This document shows positions 26,064-39,141 of a stretch of DNA of 64,000 nt, one piece after another. The DNA comes from Dasyornis broadbenti (lineage: Eukaryota; Chordata; Aves; Passeriformes; Dasyornithidae). Location of the stretch: NCBI GenBank assembly GCA_013397935.1, contig VZRN01004397.1:903009-967008 (forward strand), written 5' to 3'. Position 1 is the stretch's first letter; every line of letters begins with the position of its first letter. The notes below the pieces were generated by a model that saw only the letters and a list, made by a program, of their open reading frames with translations, was not told the origin of the DNA and ran no database searches. A program made the position numbers and the translations under genes.

Positions 26064-27790
26064 AAGAAGAAGGTATTTACCATATATTATTAACTGGATT
26101 TTGAAGCTAGGGATATGGTTGCTGGTTAGCACATGACACTAACTTGTTTAAAACCTGAGAGCACATAATTGGGCCACTAAAAAGCCTGTAGTTCTTCACC
26201 CAAAAAATGGCAGATTTTAGCCCAAACAACTTCATTCACAGCTGCCATGCAAGCCTCTTCTCCATGTTTGGATCCTGAGTTTCACTTCTTCCTCCAGCTG
26301 CCCACAGCTCAGGCATTGCAACCATTGTCAGCTCTGAGCACCATGTTGGCAGGTGCAGCCTTTTTCTCAACACTGACCTCAATGTGCTTCTCTGCACCCA
26401 GCTGCCTGCCTGTCTTTCACGTGGGGATTATCGGGTTGAAAAAGCCAACCCAGCAATCTATCAAGGTCCTTTAATAGACTTTGACAGTGGCAAACAAAAA
26501 TTGACATCCCAAACTAGTTGGCTTGCCTCCTTCCAGTATCAGCCTCATCTAGTTTAATTATAACAAATTACAATCTGGCAGCTCTTTTAGACAATGAAAA
26601 AATTTCAGGTTGGGAAAATGTTCCTTCCACGTAAAGCTCCAATGTCAGTGGGATGTTTTTCATAGGTGAGTTCATCTCTTATCTGCTATTCTGGGCGTTT
26701 TGACAGATACCTGCTCCTTAGTGCCCAACACAGTGATGGGGTCAATTTGTTGCATGCCAGAATAGGATTTTTACAGCAGGATGGCTGGGTTGCACCCTGA
26801 GGTCATGTCAGATGGGTTAGGGTTGCATAAGGTGGAGGGTGCCCTCATCAATGCAGCCCTAAAGAAATGGTCTCCCTCTCATCTCTGTTGAGGGAGCTGA
26901 GTATCCCTGCAGCCATAACTGGGGATCAGCCTGAAAGATTCATTAGTTTGCAGAAGCTTCATGAGCAAACTACTGCATGTGTTTTAGATAATCAGAGAAC
27001 TCAGATCTGTGAAAATGGGCCCATAAAGAAGAGCTTTTATATCAAGATTACTGCTTCAGTGTTTGCTCTTTAGAGCTTTGTCTGCATTTCATGCTGGTGG
27101 TGTGCTCCTAGCATGTCAACTCTGGTCACCCAACTTTACTAGCAGTGCTCTGCATCACTGCAAGGGGACACAAGGCTGTTCAGGACCCTAAATAACTATT
27201 TAGCAGCTAAGGACACAGATCAAGCCTGTACTGCTTGCTGTTTGACAACTACATTTAAGTTGTGCCATTTTCCCCAGGCTGACAAGCCATCTTTATTTAT
27301 CTGCTGATAAATGATGGTTTCTTAACATAATTTTGCCTTCCTTCACAGAAGTCATAGTTTGAATTATTTTCTTTGATTTTAAACAAATTAAACACCTGGA
27401 TTTAATTCCTGCTTCCACATGAGTACCTGCTCATCAGTCACACAACACAGTCCTGGATGTGACAGCTTTGTGGAATAGCTGCCCTTGCATGGTCTGTTGC
27501 CTCTCAAAACCAGCAACAGACTGAAGATAGTCTCACTAAGCAGCAGCCATGCATAAATAATACCAGGAATGAAAAAAAGATTCTCCATGTTGTGCTTATT
27601 CCCCTAGGACCCAATATCACTTCTTCAAGTTTTCTGTCCCAGTTTCCTATTTATTTCACACTAGCCAAATTCAACCATGCTTTCAAAACACTCCTGTAAG
27701 TCAGTGCCAAGCAGACTTGCTGAAGCTTGAATTTTAAGTTGGCTGAATCTGATTCCAAGAGTAATCTAATTTCTCATTTTCCACAACATT

Positions 27791-27850
27791 GCGTGCCTGC
27801 TCAATTAGTAGAGCATCATATACAAGGAGGGGTTACAGCATCCCCGAGCA
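27791..27850 (+). repeat. tRNA-like relic (possible old SINE head or tRNA pseudogene)
   Basis: A D-arm-like hairpin (GCTC / eight-base loop / GAGC) is followed about 19 bases later by a T-arm-like GGGG...CCCC hairpin whose sequence only partly fits a B box. GTGC near the start can pair with GCAC just after the T-arm. The anticodon arm is poor and the T loop does not fit the standard length, so it is not a functional tRNA. Chance is possible. Confidence 0.3.
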
Positions 27851-28183
27851 CATCATGTATTTGGAATGAGAACTGTGTTACACATGAGCAAAGAAATCAG
27901 CTTCATGTGTTGGCCCACACTATTCAATAAAATGTCAGTGGTATGTTCTTACAGTGCTTTATCTGCATAGCCAGAAACAGGATGGCAAGCAGGTAGAGTC
28001 CCAAGTGCTGGGGCAGATGCAAGCCAACAGTTTGTTTAAATAACCTTGCTCTGATATTTATGATCCACACTGCAATTTCTGGATTTTTTCTTGGCAAATA
28101 AAGCTGCCTGGCTTATAAAGCTGTCTGGCCTTGCAGCCAGACTTTCAGGTGTGTGAAAATGAGTAACCTTCTATGCCACTCTT

Positions 28184-28238
28184 ACACACACACACACACA
28201 CATACACATCTATTCACACATAAATATATATATATATG
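28184..28238. repeat. (CA)n followed by (TA)n microsatellite
   Basis: About nine uninterrupted CA units are followed by an imperfect stretch and about seven TA units. Confidence 0.9.
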
Positions 28239-28309
28239 TTTATAAACTTTTTTTTCACAGTCATGGTTTGGTTTCTAAAGGCTTAATAATCAAATAAATC
28301 TGTTCACCC

Positions 28310-28640
28310 TGAAGTTTAGTGGAGGATATGTCTGGACTGCTGCAGGAAGTTTTCCTCCAAGTGTTTGGAGGTTTGGAGAATAACACCAGTGGAGATCACT
28401 GCCCACCCATGGAAGCACCCCCAGGACCCATCCCGGTGCCAGCACTGGCTGGCAGCTTTGGGCTCTGCACCCTGCAGCAGCCTGCTGGAGAACAGCCCTG
28501 GGAAACCTCATGGGACCTCTCCTCTGCTGTGCTCTGGGGCTGCATTTAGCCGCATTTAAGCCTTGGTCCTGGGTTGTGGTGCTCACCTGTGCTGTGCTGT
28601 GGTTGTGTGTGTCCCTGACCCCAACAAAATACGAAAAGCT
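28310..28640 (+). mobile_element. Possible LTR fragment, unclassified family
   Basis: A GC-rich, CTG-rich segment in AT-rich surroundings holds the TATA-like 'ccgcatttaagccttggtcc' and then a GT-rich part ending near 'gtgtccctgacccc'. A similar order of blocks occurs at 41350-41640: cagcagcc, a TTTAAGC box, GGTCCTGG or GGCCCTGGG, then CTGTGCTG and CCTGACCC. Two diverged copies suggest a dispersed element, and the TATA-like box suggests an LTR. Boundaries are approximate. Confidence 0.45.
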
Positions 28641-29032
28641 GATCTCAAGAAATGAGTCCTGATGTGCTTTTGATGATGAAATAGTAAATTCATGCACTCT
28701 GATAAAGATGTTCTTATCTAAATTAGGACTTCACCTAAGGTAAGCTGTGTGTTTGGGGAAATATTAAACTCAGGTATGTTGCTAACAGATGTATAATTTG
28801 TATCTGATTTAAAAGGTACTTCTATTAATCTCTTTATTTAGTAAGAAATTAGACTTGTGGCTAGTTTAATCTCATCAAACCGATTTCACATCACAATAAT
28901 CTGAAAGGAAAAATCAAGCCTGGACAGGCAAGCACTGAAAGGGACCCTGAAAAAGAGATTTGGGGAAATAAAGAAAACAGACTTTTAAAAGGTAGCACAC
29001 TAAAAACAGAACTCTGTAGTGGAAAGCAAACT

Positions 29033-29067
29033 GGGAGAAAAAAAAAAAAAGGGGGGGGGGGAAAGAA
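29033..29067. repeat. Homopurine tract, poly(A) then poly(G)
   Basis: About 14 A residues run directly into 11 G residues, flanked by more purines. The sequence is all purine on the + strand. Confidence 0.85.
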
Positions 29068-32000
29068 CAGTGATCTTTATTTTTAACATTTCCATGTAGC
29101 AGAATGCTCAAAATGATTATTTACTAGAATGAAAAGCACCACAAAATACAAGCACACAAATATGTATCCGTGTCATTGCTTTTGTAATAGAGTAGGGTTT
29201 CTAAAAGCTCAACTAATTTTACAGCCTGTCTTTCACCATTAAAACCTAATATGCCAAGAAATATGATGTACAAAGGAATATTAAAAGCAAGGTTTGACTG
29301 CTGTTCTGCTGAGCACGTTATGCCACCTCATGGTTACTGGCAGAAATACCACCACACTCACTGCTGTTTCAGAAATACAGCAGAGGAAAAATAGTAGCAT
29401 ATCTCAGTTTATTGGTACATATTGCTGAAATGTCAGAAGTCCCACTGGGATCAATCATTGCAGAGTGCTAAGATCAAATCTGTGAATTATATATAAAGAC
29501 AAAGCACTGCAAAACACATCTCCTCTTAACAGTTGAATTTGCTGGTTTACTGCAAATATATTGCTAACATAACATATAATTCAATATTGACCTGGTAGTA
29601 GCCCATAAATGCCTCTCCCTGTGGGGCTACATTTCTATGTTTAGCCTGTTTCAGAAGGTTGCCATTATCTGGAATAGCACACACTGTTATCCACTCCAGG
29701 AAGGATCTCTTTGCCTCTTTAACAACATGACATAATGTTTACTTACAATTGGATAACTAACATGGAATTACAGTCTTGGATGTGTATAGCATATGTTTAA
29801 TTACTGAACTTGGATTTTACCATGACCTAGAAGTGTTAAGGTAAAAAAAATCCAGAACCTCAGAAGAATATGATTTTCACTTGAGTCAAGAGTTCAGTAG
29901 CAAAGACTGGGTTACATTTTTGCACTAGAATAAATTATACAGAGTAGAAATGGAATTTGGCTGAATCAATGTGACCTGGAGTGCACAGGTGATGGCCAGA
30001 CTCTAAAGTTACTTTGGAGAAAACGTTTATTAAAATCAATGGGTTAGACTCAGATGTCTCATGCATAACAGAAATAATCTTACTTAAACTTGGGCATTTT
30101 TTAATACAAAATATTGAAGTTTAGCAGTCCAGTGGCTTGACATTAGCAAAGGAGCAGGAGGAAAGGAGCTGCGAATCTTCTGCTCTTGTATGAGGTTTGT
30201 GATAATCACACTCTTAATTTGGGCATCTCAGTCCAACCCGAAGTCAGAGGAATGTCAAGCAAATGTATTTCCAAATCCTGTGATTTTACTTTCCTGATCT
30301 TTCAGTGAAGAATACTTGGCTTCAGAAAATTCAGAGTCAGCTTCTGAACATCTGAAGAAATATAGATATGGTAAAAACATATTTAAAGAAAAATTTATTA
30401 ATTAGACGCACACATACGGCATTTTGAGAAGTGGAAATGAGGCATGAAAAATATAGGTCTTCGGAGTTTTTTCTATGACTTGGTTAACTCACAAACCAGC
30501 TGACCTATCCAGGACACATGAGAAAAGACTATGCATAGTTTAAAACCCCTCTTCTAAAGAGAACTACAGTCTTTCACCATGATGGGTGATAGAGAAACCT
30601 TACCTGGTTTGTCTCTCAGCAAGAGATTTATAGGTTAATTTTTTGTGAAAGTGAATGTGAAAGGCACTGTTTGCATTTTGAATATTCAGATTCCCTTATT
30701 AATGTAGTTGAAAAAAGGTCTGTGCCCTGTTTTATGATGCAAACTCAGAGTTAATAAAATACTTTTGATTTATATGTCTAGAAAGGCTATGGATGGATTC
30801 TATCCCTCTTGTCCAAGAAGGCATTTCTTGGAGCAGTAATCTGCAGCACAAAATTACTGATACATTTAGGGATTGTCCTCATTTCTCTGTCTTGTCAGAA
30901 AATTCATAATCTTTAATTTTTAAATAAATTAAAATGCCAGCCTCATCAGAAAAAAATACAAGTTATTTCCTGCTCAGAAGCAATTCATAGTTAAAGCAAA
31001 AAAACCCACTTTTATTTAATAAAGTTTTTGTAGCAGTAGTAATATTTTTGTTCAAACATATTGAAAGCTTTTAAACTTACAATGCAGAAATATCTGATCA
31101 CCCTGAAACTTCTTTCTAGAGATTACGTAAGGAAGGAGATCATGCACAAAGCAAATGCAACATTGGAGTAAAAATTTTTGGATAGTAAAGAAAGCTATAA
31201 ATTATCCCCTTTTCCCTTACTTCCAGCTTCTGGAACTAATTTGGCCAGCCACGAATAATGTCTTGCAAGACCGGCTTCCTGCTTTTTGAGATCCATTCTG
31301 TTCATCCAGTGTAACTATTATGACTCTTGATCTGCTCTGTGTGACATAATTTTGCATAACATTAGGCAGCATGCTGGAAGTGGGGACTCCTTAATAAATA
31401 CAATTTCTGCTTCCAAATTACATATAGATGACTTCCTGGAGCTGACTGGAATATATACTCCAAAAACTTTCTTCTGAAAGCACTCATGTCCCCTGTAATG
31501 ACATTTAAAATGACTGATGAAACCTTGCTTGGGCAGATGAATCAGTCACAAATTAATGGTGTGTAGATATGTCTTTGTCCTTCTGGAGAAGAATGAAGAT
31601 GCAACTTCCTCAGTAGACGTGGCTGCTTGTTTTAATGCATCTGTTACTCTGAAGACTAAGCCTAACTGGAAAACCAAGAAGAAAATGCAGGCCTTTTCTC
31701 TTTGTGATAGGAAAATGCAAGGTCTTCTGCTAGCTTAGATCTGCCACAGAAAATTTAAGAGAACAGCAAAGACTCTGGGACTTCTCTGAAACAGCAACCT
31801 TGCCTGCTGAGACCTCAACCTAATGGCCCTCGCTGTATTGAGGGTGTGACACCGTGGGACTTGCACTGTCATATTTAATCTCTTGGTATCACACTCCTCT
31901 GTGAAATGAGAATAATAATAGCTAGGCAGCACTTGCTCACAGAAACAGGATGTTACTTGAATTTAGCTTATTTCATTTAGTAGAGCTGCTGACTACCAAG

Positions 32001-32935
32001 CACCGAAGTTGTACTAGTAGTTCCCAGGTCACCTTCTAGATGCAATTTCCATTGGCTCCAGACAGTCATGTGATTGCAAAGACAAGGGACCAAGGTGTAC
32101 CTCAATCCAAAAGCTTGTGCTGTCTTCAAACTCCTTCAGTTTTCCCCTCTTCCCCCAAGTCTAGTCCAAAGAGGGGGCCAGGGTCTGCCAACAGCTGTGC
32201 TTGGCAAAGGTGAGAGCACAGCATCTGCTCGGGCTCTGCGTCACCCAGTGCCATGATGCAGGACAGGGCCTCAGCACCAACCCTTGCCACCATCACTGTG
32301 GCATTGTCACCTTCTCCTCAGCTTGTTTTCCAGTCAGGCTGGCTCAGAGTCCTGGCAAGACTGGCACAGGCCAGGGACAAGAATTTTGAAAGACACATCA
32401 GAGAAGAAAACATAAGAAAAGAAATATTCCATATTCAGAGAGAAGGGGCAATTTAGAAAAAATATGCCAGTCAGAGAGAGATTAATTCCATGAGCTGTGT
32501 GAGTAGCAAACACAACAGAATAGAATGAGCTATGCAGGAAACCAACAGAGAGGGTGGGATTCCTCTGCTGCATTTAGGTTACTGATGCCTATTTCCAGTC
32601 ATGTTATGGGTGTTTGCAAGTTGACAGTGAACCTGTCCACTTATATAAAAGAAGTATTTGTACTTTTTAAAGTATGAGGATAATATACAATGGATTGTGC
32701 AGTTATCTTCACACACAACTTTAATGGGTGTTCCTTAGAAACAAATGAAAGGATTTAAGACATTAGGTGCTATACATGAACACATATGGCTGTAGGGCAT
32801 GGGGTTTTCTTTCTCATTTTCAGCTGCATAAACTAATTAAGCATAGCAGAGTTCAGGAACTAAAAATAACACGTCATTTACAGTACTGGGTTTAACCTAT
32901 GTCTCTTTTTCCCTCAGGAGAAAAGTAAGAGATGT

Positions 32936-33042
32936 AAAAAAAAATCCAAACAAAAAGAAAAAAACCCCACCAAAACTAACAAACAAACACGACACCAAAG
33001 CCCCAGACAAACAAAAAACACCATAAGCCACAAAACCACCCA
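32936..33042. repeat. A/C-rich strand-asymmetric tract
   Basis: Roughly 100 bases are almost wholly A and C on the + strand, with CAAA units, and contain almost no T and few G. It resembles the tract at 11949-12012 in composition. Confidence 0.65.
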
Positions 33043-36000
33043 TGGAATAAGTTAAAATATTCATGGAGAAACATACTCTTCTTCACTGTAGTTAAGAGTG
33101 CTTTCAAACATTTTAAGCAGATTAAAAACACTCTAAGGAAATCTGATACAGTCCTCAGACTCCCAGACTTTGCTCCCACTTCAGTGCTTAGTCAAAAAGT
33201 GAGCACTAGTACTGTGTGCCTGCTGCAGCTACACCTCATGACATCCTATTGCCCTCACCAAAACTCAGTGCTGTGTTGGTTTGCTGTTATTATTTTTGCA
33301 AAATCAAACAAAACCCAGAAGGGTTTATTAAATGTTTCAACAGGGCAGCCAAAAAGACTTTGCGGAAAGCCACACTCCAATAAAGACGTGTGTGAGAAAA
33401 AAGAAGTTGAAAGACTGATATAGACATAGAATTGACATTATGGAGATCCTTTGTGAAGGGCTAATTCATGGTCATTTCCCCCTGTCCAGACATTGCACCC
33501 ACCTGGCACTACTTGAGTTCATCATCTGAGGACTTGGGATATTTCCCAGATTTCTAGTAATCTCCTAATCTTTTGGGTGGTTTGGCTTGTAGCAAGTATT
33601 AGCTTTGATCCACCTACAAACAAACAACCCTTGATGTATTCAGTAGGAATATACAGACTACTGGTACAGTAAAATTAAGTCTGGTGCTACAAGGCACGTG
33701 TACCTTGGACACAGCATGATTGATGCTATATAGCATGTGCTTATTTGGGCAACCCTGCAGACAGCTATAGGAAATTGTCTGTCTTTGAAACCAGCCCTAG
33801 TGACAGTAATAAAAATCAGGATCTGGGCCCAGCAAGATATTTGGATAATCTCCACAGATGTTCTTTACACCTGTCAGCTTCTGTAACTCTCATCCACCTC
33901 TTCAGATGTGTCGCGCTCACTCTGCTCCCCATATCTGCATCAGATCCTGGCTACATCTGCAAGGTGAGTGGGAAGGCCTGGTGCAACTGTAGAAAAAGAG
34001 AAGCCCAGGTCTTACAGGGTTTGATGTGAAGATTGGTTGCATACTTCACAAATGAGAAGTTACATGCTCCCATCTCACCCTTCTCTTTAGTGAAATAAAA
34101 TCTTTTCTGTGTGGCACCAATGACTTCCCCTCCATGAGCTAAGGGGGTCAGCTATGGAGGGGGGAAGCTCATCAGTGACAAGTGCACAGATTGAGGGTCA
34201 ATGCCCCAGAGAAAGACATTTCTATGGTGTGATGGGGCCTGGTGTGGTGGAATTATGTCTCACTCATCGGAGTGGTACCTCCTCACCACCACTTTTTCCC
34301 TCAGGGGGTTTTAAGAGGCCCACAACATTGCTGCTAAATAGCAGGCTCACTGCAGCATAGTTAAGGAATTCTGGAATTTTACTGGTGGAAGGAAATTATT
34401 AACACTGAAGGTCAAATGATAAATAACTATTCCATCCCCTGACAAACAAGGCTGGGATTTACATCATTCAGATGCTGGTAGGCAGGCAGATGACTGACAG
34501 CCACAGGTATATCTTCAAGTTAAGAGCAAGAATCAACTGGGAAGCGCAATGCCTGAAGTAACACAGTGTTAACCGAATGCAGTTGCCATGTCTGGCTTCA
34601 GCTCCCATCCAGGAGCTGAGGGCTCGTTTCTTTCATGGTGCTGATGTATTCCTTCTCATTTCCATATGTTTGCTGCATTACAGCAGCTGTCCCAGCAAAT
34701 CTCAGCACGCTCATTACTGTAGAAACGTACAACAGCTTTCAGCAGGCAGGAGGCATAGGAGGTAGGAAGGCAAACAGAGTCAGAGAGAGGATGGCAGCTG
34801 ACTGCCAGCTGCATGACAGGTCTGGATGGAGCTGACCTAGGCTGGGCTTCCTCCCACACCTCTCTGGAACCAAGCTTGTGCCCAGGAAGGGTTGTGGGAT
34901 TTCCTTGCCCTTGCAGGAGGGGAAGGGACAGTGCTAAGGCATGGTTCAGTTTACTGTAGTTGTGATGGGGGGTATGAAGCAGGGAGCCAGCTGGGATGCT
35001 CACCCAAGTGAGTCCCTCCCTGGGCTGTCTGACACCCATGTCAGTAGACAGAGCTTCCTCTTCCATCTGGAACTTCTCACAGGCTGTGGAGCTCTCCTGC
35101 CCACCCTGGCACTGTTAGACCATGACGTTCACTACACCATGATCAAGGTTCCAGGCTGCTCTGTAGTCCTGTGGCTGGGCCAGGGCCCCATCTCCAGGTG
35201 GAAGCTTCTGCAGTGAGCTGAGGAAATAACCAGGATAAGTAGCCCAAACATTGAGAAGGACCCAGCATGGCTGCTGTCACTTGGCTGGTGTTATTTATCA
35301 CACCAAGGCAGTCTGCAGCTTAGCTGTAATGATCAAAATAGGGCTGTTGGGAAAAAAAGAGGAAAGATTGGACCATAACCAGAAAAGTCTAGAAAGCATC
35401 AGCTTTTTCTACTGGAAATTTTCATTCTCAAATTTCCACAGTTAATGGCATCAAATGAAAATGCTTTGCAGATGCATAATATACCAAGGCTCAGAGAATC
35501 TGAGAACAGCAGATGGCTTATACATATCTGAGGAACTTTTAAATAATAAACAAATAAATAAAGATTGGAGAGGAGTGTCAGTCATGCATCTTGTTAGATG
35601 TTTAATCATGCAGCTGAGACATCCCAATTTTTAATTGCCTTTATGTTTTTAGTGCTACAGTCTAATTTCAAATTGCATAAATAAAGCTCTTTAATTTTTC
35701 TTGTCTGGTTTGAAGTCCTGGTATCTAGATGATAATTTATCAGTAAATTCTACAGAACACAAAGAATAAGATAGCTACCAAAAATCCTGCTACTCATGAA
35801 AGTATGAGATAATGTTTCTTTTTAATTACTTCTCATACAATTAATCATTAGTCATCTGCCTGGATGATATTCTTCAACATTATGGCCATGAGTTAAAAAA
35901 ACTTGCAGTGAAGTCATGGCAAGCTTAGCAGGAGATAAACTGTGCTAAAGAAATAAGAATGATGTGTGATAGTGAATTAGAGGCTGCAGTAAAGTTCATA

Positions 36001-37756
36001 AGAAAAATGTCAGTCTAGACCTTCATTTGCCTTATGGGGTCATCTGTCTTGTAACTGAGAACTGAGCAGGACAATCAAGCTCTGTTTTAAGGACAGTTTT
36101 AGTTTTTTTGGTTTGGTTTTTTTTTTAAAATAGGATTTTTTTTCTTCACACAGTTAAACCCTAGCCCTAATGGCACTGTATAAACCTGCTCCCACTCCTC
36201 AACCTGGGGACAAGGAGAGATCTGTTTGATGTCACCCGGAAACCAAATAGGCTGGAAATTCAAAATATACATAGGCATTGTTAGCAATACCACTGCACGG
36301 ATGAGCATTTAGCTTCAGTGAGTGCCCAGGGGGATTATCATGGTCACCACCATCCTCCTTGGATACAATTTCTACATAGAAGTAATTTCATTGTGTTATA
36401 TAGGTATTAATTTTATCTCTTACAAAGAATGAAGGAAGAAAGAACATTATTTGGCACCTTATAACCTTTCTGAGTATCACTTTAAGTCCTTTTGAACAGC
36501 ACAAATACATGGCAGTTTGTGCATGTGCAGTGCAGTGCGCTCACTGATGTGGCAGGGCAGGGTATGAGCCTCAGGCTTGCTCTGCTCTTGGGAAATCAAA
36601 ACTCTCCTAATTTGTGTAAACATGAGTGAGATGTGGTAGATTTGGTGTGTTTTGTGAAACCCTGACTTGCCAAACCTCACCTGGCACATGATGTGTATTC
36701 TTGCCCCATGCAGTTCATGCAGCCAAGCCTCAGAGGGAGACATTGCTGGGTTAAGGACCAAAATTGTAGTGTGACCATCACCATCTATGCTGAGACATCG
36801 TAGGAATGGCTGCCAAGAGGGTATTATATTATAAAATAGCCTGGATTCTGCAATAAAATGCTCAAGTGAAGAATTTGGGAACACAAAAGATGCCTAGCAA
36901 GCCCTGCAGTTCAAACAGATGTTGTTGTCTGGACTGGTATTCCCCACACTGATGTGGTGCAATTGAACTTCTCTTAAAATAAAATTAATGTATAAAGATA
37001 ATTACTTCATCTGTGCCATAACTTTTCCGCACTCACTTTTAAGTATAGCTTAAAAGCTACAGTATATCCTCATCTCAAGTTTCACTTTTTGTTAAAACAG
37101 TTGGAGATTATTCCAGATTAATTCATTTCACATGCCTGATTCCCTGGGTGTGGAAAATAAAGAGAAAACTGCTGACAGATTTTGAACAGATTTCTTAGGG
37201 AAACCTTGCAAATATGACATAGGAAGGACAAGGGTGTTGATAGTTAAGAATAAAAGGACATGAAAGACATTTTTGTTGAAGTACTGGCTACCTAACTACA
37301 CTGGGCAAGGGAGCTACTGGGCTTGCTCAAGGACCTAGCGTGTTCATGGAGCCAGTTCCCCCATTTGCAAGCGTCTGAAACAGAACAATCAGTAATTTGG
37401 GAAGACTATGGCAGCTGTTACTGGAAGAAGCAGTAACTGCTGGCATGAAGTTCTGGAACAGTAATTAAACTCCCTAAGGAGCCACAAAGTAGCACAAAAT
37501 GCAAGAATCAAAGTGGGAAAACTACAGGGATGGGAACAAACTCATCCTGAGTTTGATGAGAAACCTAAGTAAACTTTAAGAGCCTAGGGACGAAGTGTGA
37601 ACTAGCTTCTGTTCCTAGTAAGAGGAAAATTCTGTTGTGTTCAGCTTAGTGGCATAAAGAACAAAGAAAATTGTTTTGGTTGTAACTCCAGAGACAAAAG
37701 AATTCCTGGTACTTTTTTTTGAAGTGAGAGACTGAGATGCTTCTTGCCAATATTAA

Positions 37757-37906
37757 TGAGAAATAATCAGGACAAATACCTCAAATCCTCTGGAAGTACA
37801 AGACATGGTNTTGAGAAATAATCAGGACAAACACCTCAAATTAAAGCAAGCAGGTAATAGGTCCCTCAGGTTTCTCTCTTTTCCTCTGGAAGTACAAGAC
37901 ATGGTT
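37757..37906. repeat. Partial direct duplication joined at an N
   Basis: A 30-base segment at 37757-37786 recurs at 37812-37841 with one mismatch. A 23-base segment at 37787-37809 recurs at 37883-37905. In the second copy 41 extra bases separate the two segments. A single N at 37810 sits exactly at the junction. This looks like two haplotype versions of one locus, differing by a 41-bp indel, joined in the assembly. Confidence 0.85.
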
Positions 37907-38545
37907 AGATCTGCTTTAAGATCTTGAAAATGGCCTACATCACTGGTACAACAGTATAAATGCTAGCGATGAACTTAGAAGCCTTGAAGGATGGAAAGGA
38001 CTAACTCCCTCCAGGGTGACAATGGGGTTGGCCAAAATCTTTGGAGTATTTCCATTCTGACATGGCCTCTTCGGAAAAATCTCAGAAATTGTCTTACTCT
38101 TTACTTTGTGTCTCCTCTGTAACACTGACATCATTATTATTAATTAAATCTAATAATAGCATTAACAATTAGTAATTAATATAATAATAATCGGGTAATT
38201 AGTCACAAGAATATGTCCTATTGTCTTTTGAAAAAACAGGCCCTTAGGAGTGCAAGAGCTGCTGAGTACATCCTGGTTAAGTAGAGGTGTGTTCAAACTT
38301 CCCTCTCTGAGGTTGAATTAAGGTCATTATAACCAGTTTATGTTAGTGCCTCAAGAAGTCACAGGGAGAAACTAATTTCCTAATGTGCTTCTAGCTAGAA
38401 AATTGCAATTTTAGTCTTTCTGGTCTTGCTGATCTATTCTTCAGGAAAATAGCAAGAAACTACACACACAGAACATCAGCACTTGAACTTGTATACACAC
38501 AGTGAAACAGATCAAAGGAAGCTTGGGAGCTACACAGCCACAAGC

Positions 38546-39141
38546 TGCTGTGATTTTACCCCAGCTGGCAACAAAGCCCCATGCAGCCACTCACTCGCAC
38601 CTCCCACAGAGGGATGGGGGAGAGAATCAGAAGAGTAAAACCGAGAAAACTCACAGGTTGAAATAAAGATAGTTTAATAGGTAAAGCAAAATCTGCACGT
38701 TAGTGAAGAAACCCAAAGAATTCATTCACCCTTTCCCAGGAGCAAGCAGATGTTCAGCAATGTCTGTAAAAGCCGGGATCCATCATGTCTAACAGTTACT
38801 TGGGAAGTCAAACACCATCACTCCAAATGTCATTTCCTTCCCTTTCTTCTTCCCCCACAACTACATGATGAGCATGATGCCATGTGTTATGGAATATCCC
38901 TGTGATCAGCTGGGGTTAGTTGTCCTGGCTGTGTCCCTTCCTGAGTCCTTGTGCACCCCCAGGCCTCTTGCTGGTGGGTGAGGTGAGAAGCTGAAAAGAC
39001 CTTGAGGTTGTGTGAGCGCTACTCTGCTGTAACTAAAACATCCCTGAATTATCAACCCTGTGTTCAGCACAAATCCAAAACACAGCCCCATCCAAACGGT
39101 GTGAAGAGAATTAACTCTACCCCAGCCAAAACCAGCTCACA
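38546..39141 (-). mobile_element. Solo LTR of an avian endogenous retrovirus
   Basis: Read on the - strand, it starts with TG, carries 'ttttggctggggtagagtta' and 'tttggatttgtgctgaacac', and later has a poly(A)-signal region (attaaa, then tttatttcaacc) before ending near CA. This is the layout of a common songbird/chicken ERV LTR family that I recognise but cannot name precisely. No internal retroviral sequence or polypurine tract abuts it, so it is probably a solo LTR. The flanking bases do not form an obvious target-site duplication, so the ends may be off by a few bases. Confidence 0.75.

Larger units (their letters stand above)
26064..28309. other. Intergenic DNA
   Basis: No exon was recognised. 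It holds a tRNA-like segment at 27791-27850 and a CA/TA microsatellite at 28184-28238, both listed separately. Confidence 0.5.
28641..37756. other. Intergenic DNA between NKAIN3 and GGH, no gene recognised
   Basis: No credible exon or RNA gene was seen in these 9 kb. It has a homopurine A/G run at about 29033-29067 and an A/C-only tract at 32936-33042. A somewhat GC-richer part lies at about 34560-35220, where overlapping frames of 60-136 codons on both strands resemble no known protein. Confidence 0.5.

Noticed and set aside
34560..35220. Cluster of overlapping 60-136 codon frames, possible exon-rich region
   Set aside because: Frames occur on both strands with no consistent splice sites or recognisable protein; moderate GC content alone gives longer frames.
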